Shown one piece after another: positions 33,269 through 42,861 of a stretch of DNA of 64,000 nt. The notes under the pieces are model-generated. The model ran no database searches, was not told the origin of the DNA, and was given only the letters and a program-made list of their open reading frames with translations. The DNA comes from an uncultured Shimia sp. (GTDB lineage Bacteria > Pseudomonadota > Alphaproteobacteria > Rhodobacterales > Rhodobacteraceae). Made by a program: the position numbers and the translations under genes. The stretch lies in contig NZ_CANMJE010000013.1 of NCBI RefSeq assembly GCF_947498095.1, positions 1 through 64,000 on the forward strand, written 5' to 3'. Within the stretch, counting starts at the first letter, position 1. Every line of letters begins with the position of its first letter.

Positions 33269-34714
33269 GTGACCCAACTGAACCTGATTTCCGGCGATTG
33301 GCTGGCTGGCGAGAGCGAGATCGAGAACCGCAACCCGTCTGATCTGAGTGATTTGATAGGTCACTTTGCACAGGCCAGTTCCGAGCAGCTAGAGGCGACG
33401 CTAGTACAGGCACGTGTGGCGCAAGCCGAATGGGCCACCTATGGGCTGGAACGCAAACAGGCGGTGCTGAACGCGATTGGCAACGAACTGATGGCGCGCT
33501 CCGAAGAGCTGGGCACATTGTTGGCCCGGGAGGAAGGTAAACCCCTGGCCGAGGGCAAAGGTGAGGTTTTCCGTGCCGGACAGTTCTTCACCTATTACGC
33601 GGCAGAATGCCTGCGCCAGATCGGCGAGAATTCCGATAGTGTGCGGGCCGGCATCGAGGTCGATGTGCGTCGAGAACCCATTGGCACGGTCGCGATCATC
33701 AGCCCCTGGAATTTCCCCACGGCCACTGCATCATGGAAGATTGCCCCGGCGCTTTGCTATGGCAACGCCGTGGTCTGGAAACCCGCCAATATCACCCCGG
33801 CCTCGGCCGTGGCGCTAACCGAGATCATCGCCAAGCAGGACATCCCCAAGGGTCTTTTCAGCCTTGTGATGGGGTCTGGACGTGCAATTGGCCAACAGCT
33901 GGTCGAAAGCCCGATGATCGATGCGATTTCCTTCACCGGCTCAGTTCCAGTCGGAAAAGGCATCGCCACCGCCGCGATCCAGAACCTGACCAAGGTCCAG
34001 ATGGAAATGGGCTCAAAAAACGCCTTGGCCGTGATGGACGACGCGGATCTGGATCTGGCTGTTTCGCTGGCACTGGGGGGCGCCTTTGGCAGCACCGGTC
34101 AAAAATGCACCGCGTCGTCGCGCCTCGTGGTGCACGCCGGCATCCATGATGCCTTTGTCGATAAGCTGGTTGCCGGCGCACAGGCTATGAAAGTCGGGCA
34201 CGCGCTTGAGGATGGCACCCAGATGGGGCCTGTTGTGAGCCAGCAGCAGCTTACCGAGAACCTCGCCTATGTTGACTTAGGCAAATCCGAAGGGGCCGAG
34301 CTGGCCTGTGGCGGCGCGCGTCTCGACATGCCACATGACGGGTTTTACATGTCACCGGGCGTGTTCCTGAATACCCGCAACGACATGCGTATCAACCGCG
34401 AAGAAATGTTCGCGCCGCTGACCAGTGTAATTAAGGTGGGCAGCTATGATGAGGCGCTGAGCGTCGTCAATGACACCAATTTCGGGCTGACCTCAGGCAT
34501 CGTCACTCAGAGCCTCGCTCGGGCCACCCACTTCCGGCGCAATGCGCGCACCGGAGTTGTGACCGTCAACCTGCCGACCGCAGGCACGGATTATCACGTG
34601 CCCTTTGGGGGACGCGGTGACAGTTCGTATGGCCCACGTGAACAGGGCAAGGCAGCCGCTGAGTTCTACACCACGGTCAAGACCGCTTATATCAGCGCCG
34701 GAGACCCGGTCTGA
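33269..34714 (+). CDS. NAD(P)-dependent aldehyde dehydrogenase
   Basis: A 481-aa protein of the ALDH superfamily. ISPWNFPTA and AVVWKPANITP line the cofactor pocket; FTGSVPVGKGI is the Rossmann turn; the general base Glu lies in VQMEMGSKNA; the catalytic Cys is in FGSTGQKCTASSR; REEMFAPLTSV is the conserved C-terminal block. It is closest in type to alpha-ketoglutaric-semialdehyde or succinic-semialdehyde dehydrogenases, but the exact aldehyde is not readable. First gene of a four-gene operon: its stop overlaps the start of the next gene (TGATG). Likely regulated by the divergent LysR. Confidence 0.9.
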   Translation: MTQLNLISGDWLAGESEIENRNPSDLSDLIGHFAQASSEQLEATLVQARVAQAEWATYGLERKQAVLNAIGNELMARSEELGTLLAREEGKPLAEGKGEVFRAGQFFTYYAAECLRQIGENSDSVRAGIEVDVRREPIGTVAIISPWNFPTATASWKIAPALCYGNAVVWKPANITPASAVALTEIIAKQDIPKGLFSLVMGSGRAIGQQLVESPMIDAISFTGSVPVGKGIATAAIQNLTKVQMEMGSKNALAVMDDADLDLAVSLALGGAFGSTGQKCTASSRLVVHAGIHDAFVDKLVAGAQAMKVGHALEDGTQMGPVVSQQQLTENLAYVDLGKSEGAELACGGARLDMPHDGFYMSPGVFLNTRNDMRINREEMFAPLTSVIKVGSYDEALSVVNDTNFGLTSGIVTQSLARATHFRRNARTGVVTVNLPTAGTDYHVPFGGRGDSSYGPREQGKAAAEFYTTVKTAYISAGDPV

Positions 34715-35688
34715 TGCGCATCGACGGACTGCAATACGCCAATTGGTCGGAAAAAATCTTTCGCCAGATGCGCCAAGGTGGCGTGGATGCAGTGCACGTG
34801 ACGATCGCCTATCACGAGACGTTTCGTGAGACGGTTTTGAACTTTGAAAAATGGAACCGCTGGTTCGAGCAATATCCTGATCTGATCATGAAAGGGCTCA
34901 GCGCCAGGGACATTGACACCGCACGGGACACCGGGCGCACGGCGGTGTTTTTTGGCTTCCAGAACCCTTCGCCCATCGAAGATGACATCGGGTTGGTGGA
35001 AATCCTGCACACGCTGGGCGCGCGCTTCATGCAGCTGACCTATAACAACCAGTCGCTGCTCGCTACGGGGTGTTACGAAGCCGAAGACACCGGCATCACG
35101 CGCATGGGGCGACAAGTCATCAAAGAGATGAATCGCGTTGGCCTCGTGGTCGATATGAGCCATTCCGCAGATCGTTCGACCATTGAAGCGGCCGAGATCT
35201 CGGAGCGCCCCATCGCGATTACCCACGCAAACCCCTATGAGTGGTCCCCTGCCCTGCGCAACAAAAAGCCAGAGGTGATCCGCGCGGTGACAGAAAACGG
35301 TGGCATGCTTGGGTTTTCGGTCTACCCTCATCACCTGAAAGACAAATCCGACTGCACCTTGGAGAGCTTTTGCGAGATGATCGCCCGCACCGCTGACACT
35401 TATGGCGCAGAGCATCTGGGCATCGGCACAGACCTCTGCCAGGACCAGCCAGACAGCATCGTCGAATGGATGCGGGTCGGGCGCTGGAGCAAAGAGATCG
35501 ACTATGGCGAAGGGTCGGCCAGCGCGCCGGGCTTTCCTTCGATGCCAACATGGTTTGAAGACAACCGCCACTTTGGCAACATCGAAAACGGCCTGCGCGC
35601 GACCGGGCTGAGTGACGATGACGTGGCGGGTATCATGGGCGGTAACTGGTACCGCTTCTTTAAGGACAACTTTAGCTCGATGGGATAA
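34714..35688 (+). CDS. M19 (renal dipeptidase-like) protein with altered metal site
   Basis: A 324-aa cytoplasmic protein without signal peptide. The C-terminal metal ligands of peptidase M19 are present: VVDMSHSADRST and IAITHANPY (two His) and LGIGTDLCQD (Asp). However, the N-terminal H-x-D ligand pair (usually D-G-H-N-D) is replaced by IDGLQYANW, and the bridging Glu seems replaced in FFGFQNPSPIEDD. The enzyme may bind one zinc, or act on a substrate other than dipeptides. Roseobacter genomes carry such proteins beside aldehyde dehydrogenases. Translationally coupled to the gene before it. Confidence 0.75.
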   Translation: MRIDGLQYANWSEKIFRQMRQGGVDAVHVTIAYHETFRETVLNFEKWNRWFEQYPDLIMKGLSARDIDTARDTGRTAVFFGFQNPSPIEDDIGLVEILHTLGARFMQLTYNNQSLLATGCYEAEDTGITRMGRQVIKEMNRVGLVVDMSHSADRSTIEAAEISERPIAITHANPYEWSPALRNKKPEVIRAVTENGGMLGFSVYPHHLKDKSDCTLESFCEMIARTADTYGAEHLGIGTDLCQDQPDSIVEWMRVGRWSKEIDYGEGSASAPGFPSMPTWFEDNRHFGNIENGLRATGLSDDDVAGIMGGNWYRFFKDNFSSMG

Positions 35689-35693
35689 CGCCT

Positions 35694-37382
35694 ATGCAAC
35701 ACGTCGCGCAGACAGAAATACCCAGACGCTCACCAGAAACGGTCATGCGCCTTTCACGATTGGGGTCGTTGCACCAATGCCGGCTTAGCTTCATGCGTAT
35801 TTTGACGCGACGCATGGCGCGTGAAGACTGGCAATTTTCAAGGCCGGTTTTTGACATCGACGCGCGGGGCGTTGGACATGCGGTCTATTGTGCCAAAGGA
35901 CCCGAACACACTTATTCCCTGGTTGCCTTTGCCCATGACTTGCCGCCGGAAATGCGGTCCGACCGCGTGATTGCCACAGCATGGGACGCGACCTTTACCC
36001 TCTTCGACGGCACCCCCACCAAAGCCGACATCGAGCGGCTGTCGCAAAACGTTCCTCTGCAAGAAGCAGGCCGTGTCGACGAACAAAGCCTGTCTGTCAG
36101 CCGCGCCAACAGGTCCGTTCGACTGTGGGAGCATTTTGTCGACAGGCTTTCACGTGGTGAACAACCTGACATCTCCAAAGTTGATGCCGTCGGCTATCTG
36201 ATGCGCACCACCGCCGTGTACGGATCAGGCAAGCTGGGGTCGGCCGATTTTGAAAAAATCGCCCAGCGCCCGGAAATGTCCGCGCCGTTTCAGGCTGAAA
36301 TGCTGTCCGTCTACCTGACACGTACCTTTGTGCGGGACTTGGTCAACCACATGGCGCGTTTGCGCGGCGGTGAGTCCGCGGTCCAGATGTCGTCTGAAAT
36401 TGCCGAAAGTCTTGGAATTGGCAATTCCACCGGCCTTGGCATGGCACCCTACATCATCAACCACCCGGTCCTGTTCAACAACTGGATCATGGTGCGGGAA
36501 GAAGCCATCGCACGTGTACGCAGTGTGGAACACGCGTCGCAGGACGCAATTGAGCGGTTCCACCACCTGTTGGCGCGCAGCTCAACATCTGTTGACCAGT
36601 GGGCATCCGAGCATCCCATTCAGCAAGCCAAATGCGCCGATCTGAAACAGGACCTGGCGGCGTTGCAGACCCGTCTAACTGAAACCCCGCGTGGCGGTGA
36701 CTACCCGTGGGACCAACTTGTCCGTTGGGGCGAAAACACCCTGAGTTTGGAGGGTCAAGAGTTGATCGCCTCGTTGATCCTTGAGCCCTACCCAGATCTT
36801 GTTGATGGCCTGTCCAGTTGCCTTGCGGACACCAATTCATCAGCCTTTTTGATCGATGGCTCGATGCCGATAGCGGCCGTCAAATCATTGATCGACAGCT
36901 CCTTTGGCTGGGCGTTGAAGACCGATTGGACCGATCAGGCCAACTGCGCCCGCGCCTGGTACGTGTCGGAAGAAAAACTCGAGCCACGTTTGGGCGAGCG
37001 TTTTGACGAGCCAATTGAAGCCTATGAGCAGCCTTTGGCCCCTGCCCGTGACGCAGCCCTTGCCTATAAGGCCCTAAAAATCTGGGACGAAGCTCAGCCG
37101 GTGCGAGATTTCCTCGATGCCCACCCCGAGCATCGCCACACGGTCCGACGCGCTCAAATCAGCCGTATCGCGCCCTACGGTGAAATTCGCGACAACACGA
37201 TCTCTGACTCGGTGCTGCCGATCGATATGTTGAGGGCCAAATTGTCATTTTTTGGCGCGACGCAGTTTGATCCGCGATCCGACCGCTGGGTCCGCATCAA
37301 GATGTATGCGGGCGCCCCCTATCCCGAAGACCTGTCCACCAAAACTGCTGATTTTTGGGTCTATCCGGAGGAAACCGCATGA
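35694..37382 (+). CDS. hypothetical 562-aa protein of ALDH/M19/DUF3726 operon
   Basis: No family recognised. The protein is soluble (no signal peptide or membrane helix), rich in Ser/Ala/Leu helices, and contains features such as RLGSLHQCRLSFMRILTRRM near the start, TSLVDAVGYLMRTTAVYGSG-like and GNSTGLGMAPYIINHPVLFN segments in the middle, and ends in FWVYPEETA. The near-invariant-looking G-N-S-T-G-L-G-M block and adjacent H-P suggest a cofactor or substrate loop, but this is a guess. It starts 5 bp after the dipeptidase-like gene and overlaps DUF3726 by ATGA, so it is a firm operon member, likely an enzyme subunit of the same pathway. Confidence 0.7.
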   Translation: MQHVAQTEIPRRSPETVMRLSRLGSLHQCRLSFMRILTRRMAREDWQFSRPVFDIDARGVGHAVYCAKGPEHTYSLVAFAHDLPPEMRSDRVIATAWDATFTLFDGTPTKADIERLSQNVPLQEAGRVDEQSLSVSRANRSVRLWEHFVDRLSRGEQPDISKVDAVGYLMRTTAVYGSGKLGSADFEKIAQRPEMSAPFQAEMLSVYLTRTFVRDLVNHMARLRGGESAVQMSSEIAESLGIGNSTGLGMAPYIINHPVLFNNWIMVREEAIARVRSVEHASQDAIERFHHLLARSSTSVDQWASEHPIQQAKCADLKQDLAALQTRLTETPRGGDYPWDQLVRWGENTLSLEGQELIASLILEPYPDLVDGLSSCLADTNSSAFLIDGSMPIAAVKSLIDSSFGWALKTDWTDQANCARAWYVSEEKLEPRLGERFDEPIEAYEQPLAPARDAALAYKALKIWDEAQPVRDFLDAHPEHRHTVRRAQISRIAPYGEIRDNTISDSVLPIDMLRAKLSFFGATQFDPRSDRWVRIKMYAGAPYPEDLSTKTADFWVYPEETA

Positions 37383-37957
37383 GCTTTTCCCTGAACGAAG
37401 TCGAGGCAACAGCCAAACGCGCAGCACGCGGCGCAGAATATAGTTGGGGCATGGCCGAGGAAGCAGCCAAGGCCGTCCGCTGGCTCTGCGCCAACGACAT
37501 GGATGGTGTACATGAACTGGCCAAACTGTTGGAACGAGACGCAGAAGATCAGGCGGCATGTCCGTTGCGCATTGGCACGCAGATCACCGACAATGCGGCC
37601 AACCTGACGCAAGGGTCCATGGATTTTCCAGAGGTCGCACGGCCCGCGTTAGTCTTACCATTTCTGGCTTTTGCGGCCCGGCAAGTTGACCTGTGCCTGA
37701 GCCTGACCTCAAACGGGCAGACCGCAAAAACCGACGGGCACGCTCTAAGCAGCCCCAATGAGATGACCAGCCCCGGTCAGAGCCTCGTGATTGGAGTTTG
37801 CGACACAGTGGATAGCCCACGGGAAGTGGCTTCACGAGCGACCCCAATCCCAGAAGACTGGGCAACGCTCAACCGCTGGGCCCACCTGACATATGCCCCG
37901 GCGACAGAAGAATCGAGACTATTGGGGGCTGGAGCTGGGCTTTCTGACAACGATTGA
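37379..37957 (+). CDS. DUF3726 domain protein
   Basis: A 192-aa protein starting MSFSLNEVEATAKRAARGAE in an ATGA overlap with the previous gene. The start matches DUF3726 (S-x-N-E-v-e-x-x-x-x-k-A-x-r-G-a-G), a family of unknown function of about 200 aa found mainly in Rhodobacterales. The residues GMAEEAAKAVRWL follow as usual. Last gene of the LysR-linked operon; it probably works with the 562-aa protein, since both overlap and occur together. No terminator recognised after it. Confidence 0.75.
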   Translation: MSFSLNEVEATAKRAARGAEYSWGMAEEAAKAVRWLCANDMDGVHELAKLLERDAEDQAACPLRIGTQITDNAANLTQGSMDFPEVARPALVLPFLAFAARQVDLCLSLTSNGQTAKTDGHALSSPNEMTSPGQSLVIGVCDTVDSPREVASRATPIPEDWATLNRWAHLTYAPATEESRLLGAGAGLSDND

Positions 37958-38470
37958 AGGGAGGGAACCATCGAGACTGCGACAGGCCTTGAGCCGTCTA
38001 TAGCATCCAGAGATTCTGTTGTTGTTTACCGCAATCGGACAACTCAGTTTTGGCAACAGCAGAACGGGCCGCCTGACATGGCCTAATTCATGAGTGTGCA
38101 ACCCAGACAGAACCGCACGACGCGACGACAAAGGCGCCGGTCGATGACATCCTGTCCAACCCGGAATTCTTGCTGCGTCACAGATTTGCCTTGCCTAAAA
38201 GCGCATTCTTGAGACCGGCCTGCGCAGGTCTAAAGAATTACTGTGCCACGGCCAGATGACATTCAGGCGATCAGAAAGATGAACGTGAGATGAACAAATG
38301 CGCTTTCACCGCGTTGGTCCCGTAGGGTTACGTTTGAACAAAGGGCACGCGCCTATGGCACTACGCGGGACAAGGTAAATTTTACGCGCGAAAAATTAAA
38401 TCTTTACAGACATCTTTTCTCTGAGCATTCTTCGAGGGCAATTGACGCGGCACAGCAAAGGGTCTCATCC
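37958..38470. other. gap of 513 bp without gene
   Basis: No coding region or RNA recognised. AGACC-N10-GGTCT near 38213-38233 is a weak hairpin. The last 100 bp hold the putative LacI-type operator and promoter for the regulator at 38471. Confidence 0.4.
38379..38398. promoter_or_regulatory. operator upstream of the LacI-type gene
   Basis: AATTTTACGCGCGAAAAATT: near-palindromic, sharing TTTACGCGCG with the perfect 18-bp palindrome in front of the polyol operon (39536-39553). Suggests autoregulation by the LacI-type protein. Confidence 0.6.
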
Positions 38471-39505
38471 ATGAGCGGTACGAAAATCAAGAACATGGAG
38501 GACTTTGCAGCCGTAAGCGGTATTTCCCGTCCGACGGTCTCGAAATATTTCAATGATCCTGAAAGCGTTCGCAAATCGACACGGCAAAAGATCGAGGCCG
38601 CACTGAAAAAGCACAACTATCGGCCAAACATTTATGCGGTCAATCAGAACCGCCGCATGACCAAAAACATCGGCTTGGTGGTTCCAAACTTAGCCGACCC
38701 GTTTTTTGCAGGGATCGCACGCACCATAGAAGGGCTCATCGTCAAAGCAGGCTACAATCCCTTGTTGTTCAGTTCTCATGGCGGACCCGAACAAGAGATT
38801 TCCAATCTCGACAGCCTCAGATCCATCAAGCCCGCGGCTGTTCTGATAGCGCCAATTGGACGGATGTCGCAGGATGACAAGGTTGCGCAATTTGCCAGCG
38901 AGGTTCCAACTGTGCTTTTTGATGCCAATCTCGAAGATGTTGGCATCGCATTTTTCGGTTCGGACAATGACCAGAGCATCGGCTTAATCGTTGACTATTT
39001 GTGCCGGTCAGGAGAACCGCCAGCTTTCTTTGAAATGAAAACGCCAATCAACCCAAACGCCTTTAAGCGACGCAATGCGTACATCACGGCGATGGAAAGG
39101 CTGGGGCATCAACCTCACCTGATCCAGATTTCTGGGCAGGGTTGGAACTTTGAAGAAATCGGCTTTCGTGAGGGCGGTCGAATTCTGACGGAACAGCGCT
39201 TACCATCAAACACCATTCTGTGCTCAAACGACAGGCTGGCCATCGGATTGCTCTCGGCGGCGTTTGAAAACGGTATCAAGGTTGGGCGGGATGCGAACGC
39301 AACGCTTAGGATTGCGGGACACGATGATCATCCCTTCTCGCAGTTCACATGCCCAAGTTTGACCACGGTCTCACAGGACTATGACGCCATTGCCACTCGG
39401 AGCGTTGAGACCGTTCTGTCGCTCATTGATTCTGGGGAAAAACAACCAAAGCAACGCGAAGAGACACTGTTCGAGGGCAAGTTAGTAATGCGTGGAAGCG
39501 CTTAA
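38471..39505 (+). CDS. LacI-family transcriptional regulator of polyol operon
   Basis: A 344-aa protein. The N-terminal LacI helix-turn-helix is clear (MEDFAAVSGISRPTVSKYFN, hinge KHNYRPNIYA). The periplasmic-binding-like effector domain follows (IGLVVPNLADPFFAGIARTI, then ILCSNDRLAIGLLSAAFENG and AGHDDHPFSQFTCPSLTTV). It lies directly before the sorbitol/mannitol operon on the same strand, and both share a CGCG-centred operator, so it probably represses the operon until sorbitol, mannitol or a related polyol binds. Confidence 0.9.
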   Translation: MSGTKIKNMEDFAAVSGISRPTVSKYFNDPESVRKSTRQKIEAALKKHNYRPNIYAVNQNRRMTKNIGLVVPNLADPFFAGIARTIEGLIVKAGYNPLLFSSHGGPEQEISNLDSLRSIKPAAVLIAPIGRMSQDDKVAQFASEVPTVLFDANLEDVGIAFFGSDNDQSIGLIVDYLCRSGEPPAFFEMKTPINPNAFKRRNAYITAMERLGHQPHLIQISGQGWNFEEIGFREGGRILTEQRLPSNTILCSNDRLAIGLLSAAFENGIKVGRDANATLRIAGHDDHPFSQFTCPSLTTVSQDYDAIATRSVETVLSLIDSGEKQPKQREETLFEGKLVMRGSA

Positions 39506-39535
39506 GGTATTGAAATCAATTAGCATCACCCCAAT

Positions 39536-39588
39536 AATTTACGCGCGTAAATTTTTTGATTGACGCGAAACAATAAGTACTGCTAGCT
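39536..39588 (+). promoter_or_regulatory. LacI-type operator and promoter of polyol operon
   Basis: AATTTACGCGCGTAAATT (39536-39553) is a perfect 18-bp palindrome of the CGCG-centred LacI-family type. It is followed by a -35-like TTGACG (39560-39565), a 17-bp spacer and a weak -10 CTAGCT (39583-39588). The ribosome-binding site GGGAGGA precedes the first gene. Confidence 0.7.
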
Positions 39589-39622
39589 TTCACTACCACA
39601 TCCAACCTAGGGAGGACTCCGG

Positions 39623-40906
39623 ATGTCTCTTAGAAATGCATTTTGTGCGGCAAGCGCAATTGCGCTGTTGGCGGGCTCCGCTGCGACCGCCGAAAGCCTA
39701 ACAATCGCGATTGTGAACAACGGCCACATGATCAACATGCAAACTGTTGCAGAGGCCTACACCGCCGAAACCGGCATCGAACTCAATTGGGTTTCACTGG
39801 AAGAAGGCGTTCTGCGCGAGCAGGTGACCTCTGACACCGCAACCGGCGGCGGTCAGTATGACATCATCAATATTGGTATGCAGGAAGCGCCAATCTGGGG
39901 AGCGGCGGGCTGGATCGAGCCGCTGAACTTCTCAGCCGACTACGACGTCGACGACATTCTGCCTGCCATGCGCAACGGCCTGTCGCACGAAGGTCAACTC
40001 TACGCCGCACCATTCTATGGTGAGTCGTCGATGGTCATGTACCGCAAGGATCTGACCGACGCAGCTGGTGTCACCATCGCAGACAACGACAGCTGGGATA
40101 ACGTCAAAGCCGCTGCGGCTGCAATCCACGATCCGGACAACGGCGTTTACGGCGCCTGCCTACGCGGCAAGCCGGGCTGGGGCGACAACATGGCGTTCAT
40201 CACGACAGTTGTGAACTCGTTTGGCGGCGCCTGGTTCGACAAGGACATGAAGCCGGCACTGGACAGCGCTGAATGGAACGCTGCTATCAACTTTTATGTT
40301 GATCTGCTCGGCAACTATGGCCCCCCCGGTTCGGAAGGGAACTCTTTCAACGAGATCCTAGCTTTGTACAACGAAGGCAAATGCGGCATGTGGATTGACG
40401 CCACTATCGCAGCATCGTTCCTAGAAGTTGACGGCGTTGCTTATGCACAGTCGCCAAACTCAGGTAACCCCGTTGGCGCAAATTGGTTGTGGGCATGGGC
40501 AATGGCCATTCCAGCAGGGTCACCCAATGCCGAGGCTGCGGCTGACTTTATCGCTTGGGCAACTTCGAAAGACTATGTTCAGGCCGTTGGCAACCATCCT
40601 AAATTCGGCTGGGGTTCAGTCCCAACCGGTCAGCGTGCATCGACCTATGCGATCCCTGAGTTCCAAGCCGCTGCTGGCTTTGCTGCCGCAGAATTGGCTG
40701 CAATCGAAAGCGCCGCACCCGAAGCGACTGACATCAAGCCTTACGTAGGCGTCCAGTTCGCCGCGATCCCGGAATTCCCGGAAGTCGGCTCAGCTGTTGC
40801 ACAGGAGATGGCTGCGGCTCTATCCGGTGCTAAGTCGGTTGAAGACGCTCTGGCGGCTTCGCAGAAAGCGGCAGACGCGATCATGAAAGAAGCCGGGTAC
40901 TACTAA
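39623..40906 (+). CDS. smoE: sorbitol/mannitol ABC transporter substrate-binding protein
   Basis: A 427-aa periplasmic binding protein of family 1 (MalE-like). Signal peptide residues 1-23 (AFCAASAIALLAGSAATAES). The mature part starts LTIAIVNNGHMINMQTVAEA and has the cluster 1 features YDIINIGMQEAPIWGAAGWI, LYAAPFYGESSMVMYRKDL and FNEILALYNEGKCGMWIDAT. Order and sequence fit SmoE of the Rhodobacter-type sorbitol/mannitol system. It captures the polyol in the periplasm for the permease pair encoded next. A hairpin follows the gene, probably keeping its mRNA more abundant than that of the permeases. Confidence 0.85.
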   Translation: MSLRNAFCAASAIALLAGSAATAESLTIAIVNNGHMINMQTVAEAYTAETGIELNWVSLEEGVLREQVTSDTATGGGQYDIINIGMQEAPIWGAAGWIEPLNFSADYDVDDILPAMRNGLSHEGQLYAAPFYGESSMVMYRKDLTDAAGVTIADNDSWDNVKAAAAAIHDPDNGVYGACLRGKPGWGDNMAFITTVVNSFGGAWFDKDMKPALDSAEWNAAINFYVDLLGNYGPPGSEGNSFNEILALYNEGKCGMWIDATIAASFLEVDGVAYAQSPNSGNPVGANWLWAWAMAIPAGSPNAEAAADFIAWATSKDYVQAVGNHPKFGWGSVPTGQRASTYAIPEFQAAAGFAAAELAAIESAAPEATDIKPYVGVQFAAIPEFPEVGSAVAQEMAAALSGAKSVEDALAASQKAADAIMKEAGYY

Positions 40907-40919
40907 CCCTGCGAAATGG

Positions 40920-40944
40920 CAGGGTCCGACCTGATCGGGCCCTG
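40920..40944 (+). promoter_or_regulatory. intra-operon hairpin after smoE
   Basis: CAGGGTCCGA pairs with TCGGGCCCTG (10 bp, one G-T) around loop CCTGA; no T-run follows. Typical of hairpins that stabilise the binding-protein message or partly stop transcription in ABC operons. Confidence 0.6.
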
Positions 40945-41066
40945 ACCACCTCAAGTTCCTGCCGGTTGTTTTAAAAAAACAAACCAGCGACAAATAAAGT
41001 CCAAACAATCTCAACCCAAACATCACGGGCAGAACGGCAATGTCGTTTTGTCGGGAGGATAGGATC

Positions 41067-42005
41067 ATGTCTGACAGAAAGCTTCCCCGCCTTCTTCAAG
41101 CGCCCGCGGTTCTGATGCTTTTGGTATGGATGCTAATCCCTCTAGGGATGACACTGTACTTCTCGTTCATCCGCTATGTGCTGAACAGCCTGCGTCGCCC
41201 CGAGTGGACAACGCCAAGCCTCAGCAACTGGCGCGGCCTGGGCAACTATGAATTTGTTCTGAAAAACAAGGACTTCCTACTTGCCATTCAAAACAGCCTG
41301 CTCATCGTCTGCAGCATTCTGTTTCTGACCGTTATCCTTGGCGTTCTGATCGCTGTGCTGATCAACAAGACCTTTCCGGGTCAGGGTATCGTCCGCGTTC
41401 TTTTGATCTCGCCCTTTTTCGTGATGCCAGCCGTGAACGCTGTTCTTTGGATCAACATGATCCTCGACCCCGTTCTGGGTCTTCAGGGTATCGCTGTCGG
41501 CAATATCAACGACCTCCTCGACTCACTGCGGAGTGCGCCCATCATTGGGTCGTTCTTCTCACTCTGGCCAGAACTGAACCCTATCTCTTTCAGGGCCACG
41601 CAAACCTCTGCATATGCGGTCATCATCATGGTGACCTGGCAATGGACACCGTTTGCGGTTCTGATCTTCATGACCTCGCTTCAATCCGAGGATCAGCAGC
41701 AGAAAGAAGCTGCGGTTCTGGATGGTGCCAGCACTTGGTCACAATTCCGGTTCCTGACACTTCCACACTTGGGGCGCCCAATTGCGATTGTGGTCATGAT
41801 CCAAGCAATTTTTCACCTGTCGCTCTATGCGGAAATCGAAATCGTCAGCCGGGGCAACGGGAACAAAAACCTGCCTTACCTGATCGGTGAATTCGCCAAC
41901 AACAACATCGGCGCAGCCAGTGCCACCGGTGTTTTCGCAGTCATCCTTGCCAACATTGTCGCCATCTTCTTGCTGCGCATGGTTGGCAAGACATTGATGG
42001 AATAG
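41067..42005 (+). CDS. smoF: sorbitol/mannitol ABC transporter permease 1
   Basis: A 312-aa inner-membrane protein from ATG 41067 (GGGAGGAT upstream; an upstream frame start at 41040 is less likely). Six helices are predicted, starting VLMLLVWMLIPLGMTLYFSF. The EAA loop for contact with the ATPase is QQQKEAAVLDGASTWSQFRF. MalF-type permease forming a heterodimer with the next gene product. Spacing to the next gene is 12 bp. Confidence 0.88.
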   Translation: MSDRKLPRLLQAPAVLMLLVWMLIPLGMTLYFSFIRYVLNSLRRPEWTTPSLSNWRGLGNYEFVLKNKDFLLAIQNSLLIVCSILFLTVILGVLIAVLINKTFPGQGIVRVLLISPFFVMPAVNAVLWINMILDPVLGLQGIAVGNINDLLDSLRSAPIIGSFFSLWPELNPISFRATQTSAYAVIIMVTWQWTPFAVLIFMTSLQSEDQQQKEAAVLDGASTWSQFRFLTLPHLGRPIAIVVMIQAIFHLSLYAEIEIVSRGNGNKNLPYLIGEFANNNIGAASATGVFAVILANIVAIFLLRMVGKTLME

Positions 42006-42017
42006 GAGGACCAGATC

Positions 42018-42851
42018 ATGGCAATTGTTGCACAATCCTCGAAGTTCAGCACCTATGGGCGGCCTGTTTTGGCCTGGGCTGTCGGCCTGCTCTTCTTCTT
42101 CCCAATCTTCTGGATGGTTCTAACAAGTTTCAAGACAGACGCGGACGCGGTGAAGCCAGAGCACCTGATCTTCTTCACTCCGACGCTCGAAAACTACCTG
42201 AACATGACAGAAAACTACGACTACTGGCGCTTTGCCCGGAACTCGGTCATCTCAGCCGTCTTCGCGACAGTGTTTACACTTGTTGTCAGTGTTCCGGCGG
42301 CCTACGCCATGGCTTTCAACCCAAGTCGCGCGACCAAAGACGTTCTGATGTGGATGTTGTCGACAAAAATGCTGCCCGCCGCGGCAGTGCTCTATCCGAT
42401 GATCTTTTTGGCTAAGGGCATCGGGCTCTATGACACGCACATTCTCATCATCACGGTTTTGAGCCTAATCAATCTGCCAATCGCAATCTGGATGCTCTTC
42501 ACATACTTCAAAGAGATCCCGAAAGACATCATCGAAGCCGGCAAGATGGATGGCGTCAACACCTGGGGCGAGATCAAAGAGATCCTTGTTCCGCTAGCCT
42601 GGGGTGGCATTGCCTCTACTGCGCTTCTGGTTTTCATCTTTTGCTGGAACGAAGCGTACTGGACTGTCCGTCTCACAACCATCGACGCGGCCACACTCTC
42701 AAAACTTATCGAAGGCAACCGTGCCCCCGAGGGCCTGTTCTTTGGGCGCCTCTCGGCAGTGTCTACCGCCGCTGTCGGCCCGATCGTTGTGTTGGGATGG
42801 TTCTGTCAGAAACAACTGGTCCAAGGCTTGACCTTCGGCGCTGTGAAATAA
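42018..42851 (+). CDS. smoG: sorbitol/mannitol ABC transporter permease 2
   Basis: A 277-aa MalG-type permease, ribosome site AGGAGG. Six hydrophobic helices are visible ([20 protein letters not shown] onward), with a clear EAA loop [18 protein letters not shown]. Pairs with the permease encoded just upstream; together they form the translocation pore for hexitols. Ten bases separate it from the ATPase gene. Confidence 0.88.
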   Translation: MAIVAQSSKFSTYGRPVLAWAVGLLFFFPIFWMVLTSFKTDADAVKPEHLIFFTPTLENYLNMTENYDYWRFARNSVISAVFATVFTLVVSVPAAYAMAFNPSRATKDVLMWMLSTKMLPAAAVLYPMIFLAKGIGLYDTHILIITVLSLINLPIAIWMLFTYFKEIPKDIIEAGKMDGVNTWGEIKEILVPLAWGGIASTALLVFIFCWNEAYWTVRLTTIDAATLSKLIEGNRAPEGLFFGRLSAVSTAAVGPIVVLGWFCQKQLVQGLTFGAVK

Positions 42852-42861
42852 GGAAAAGATC

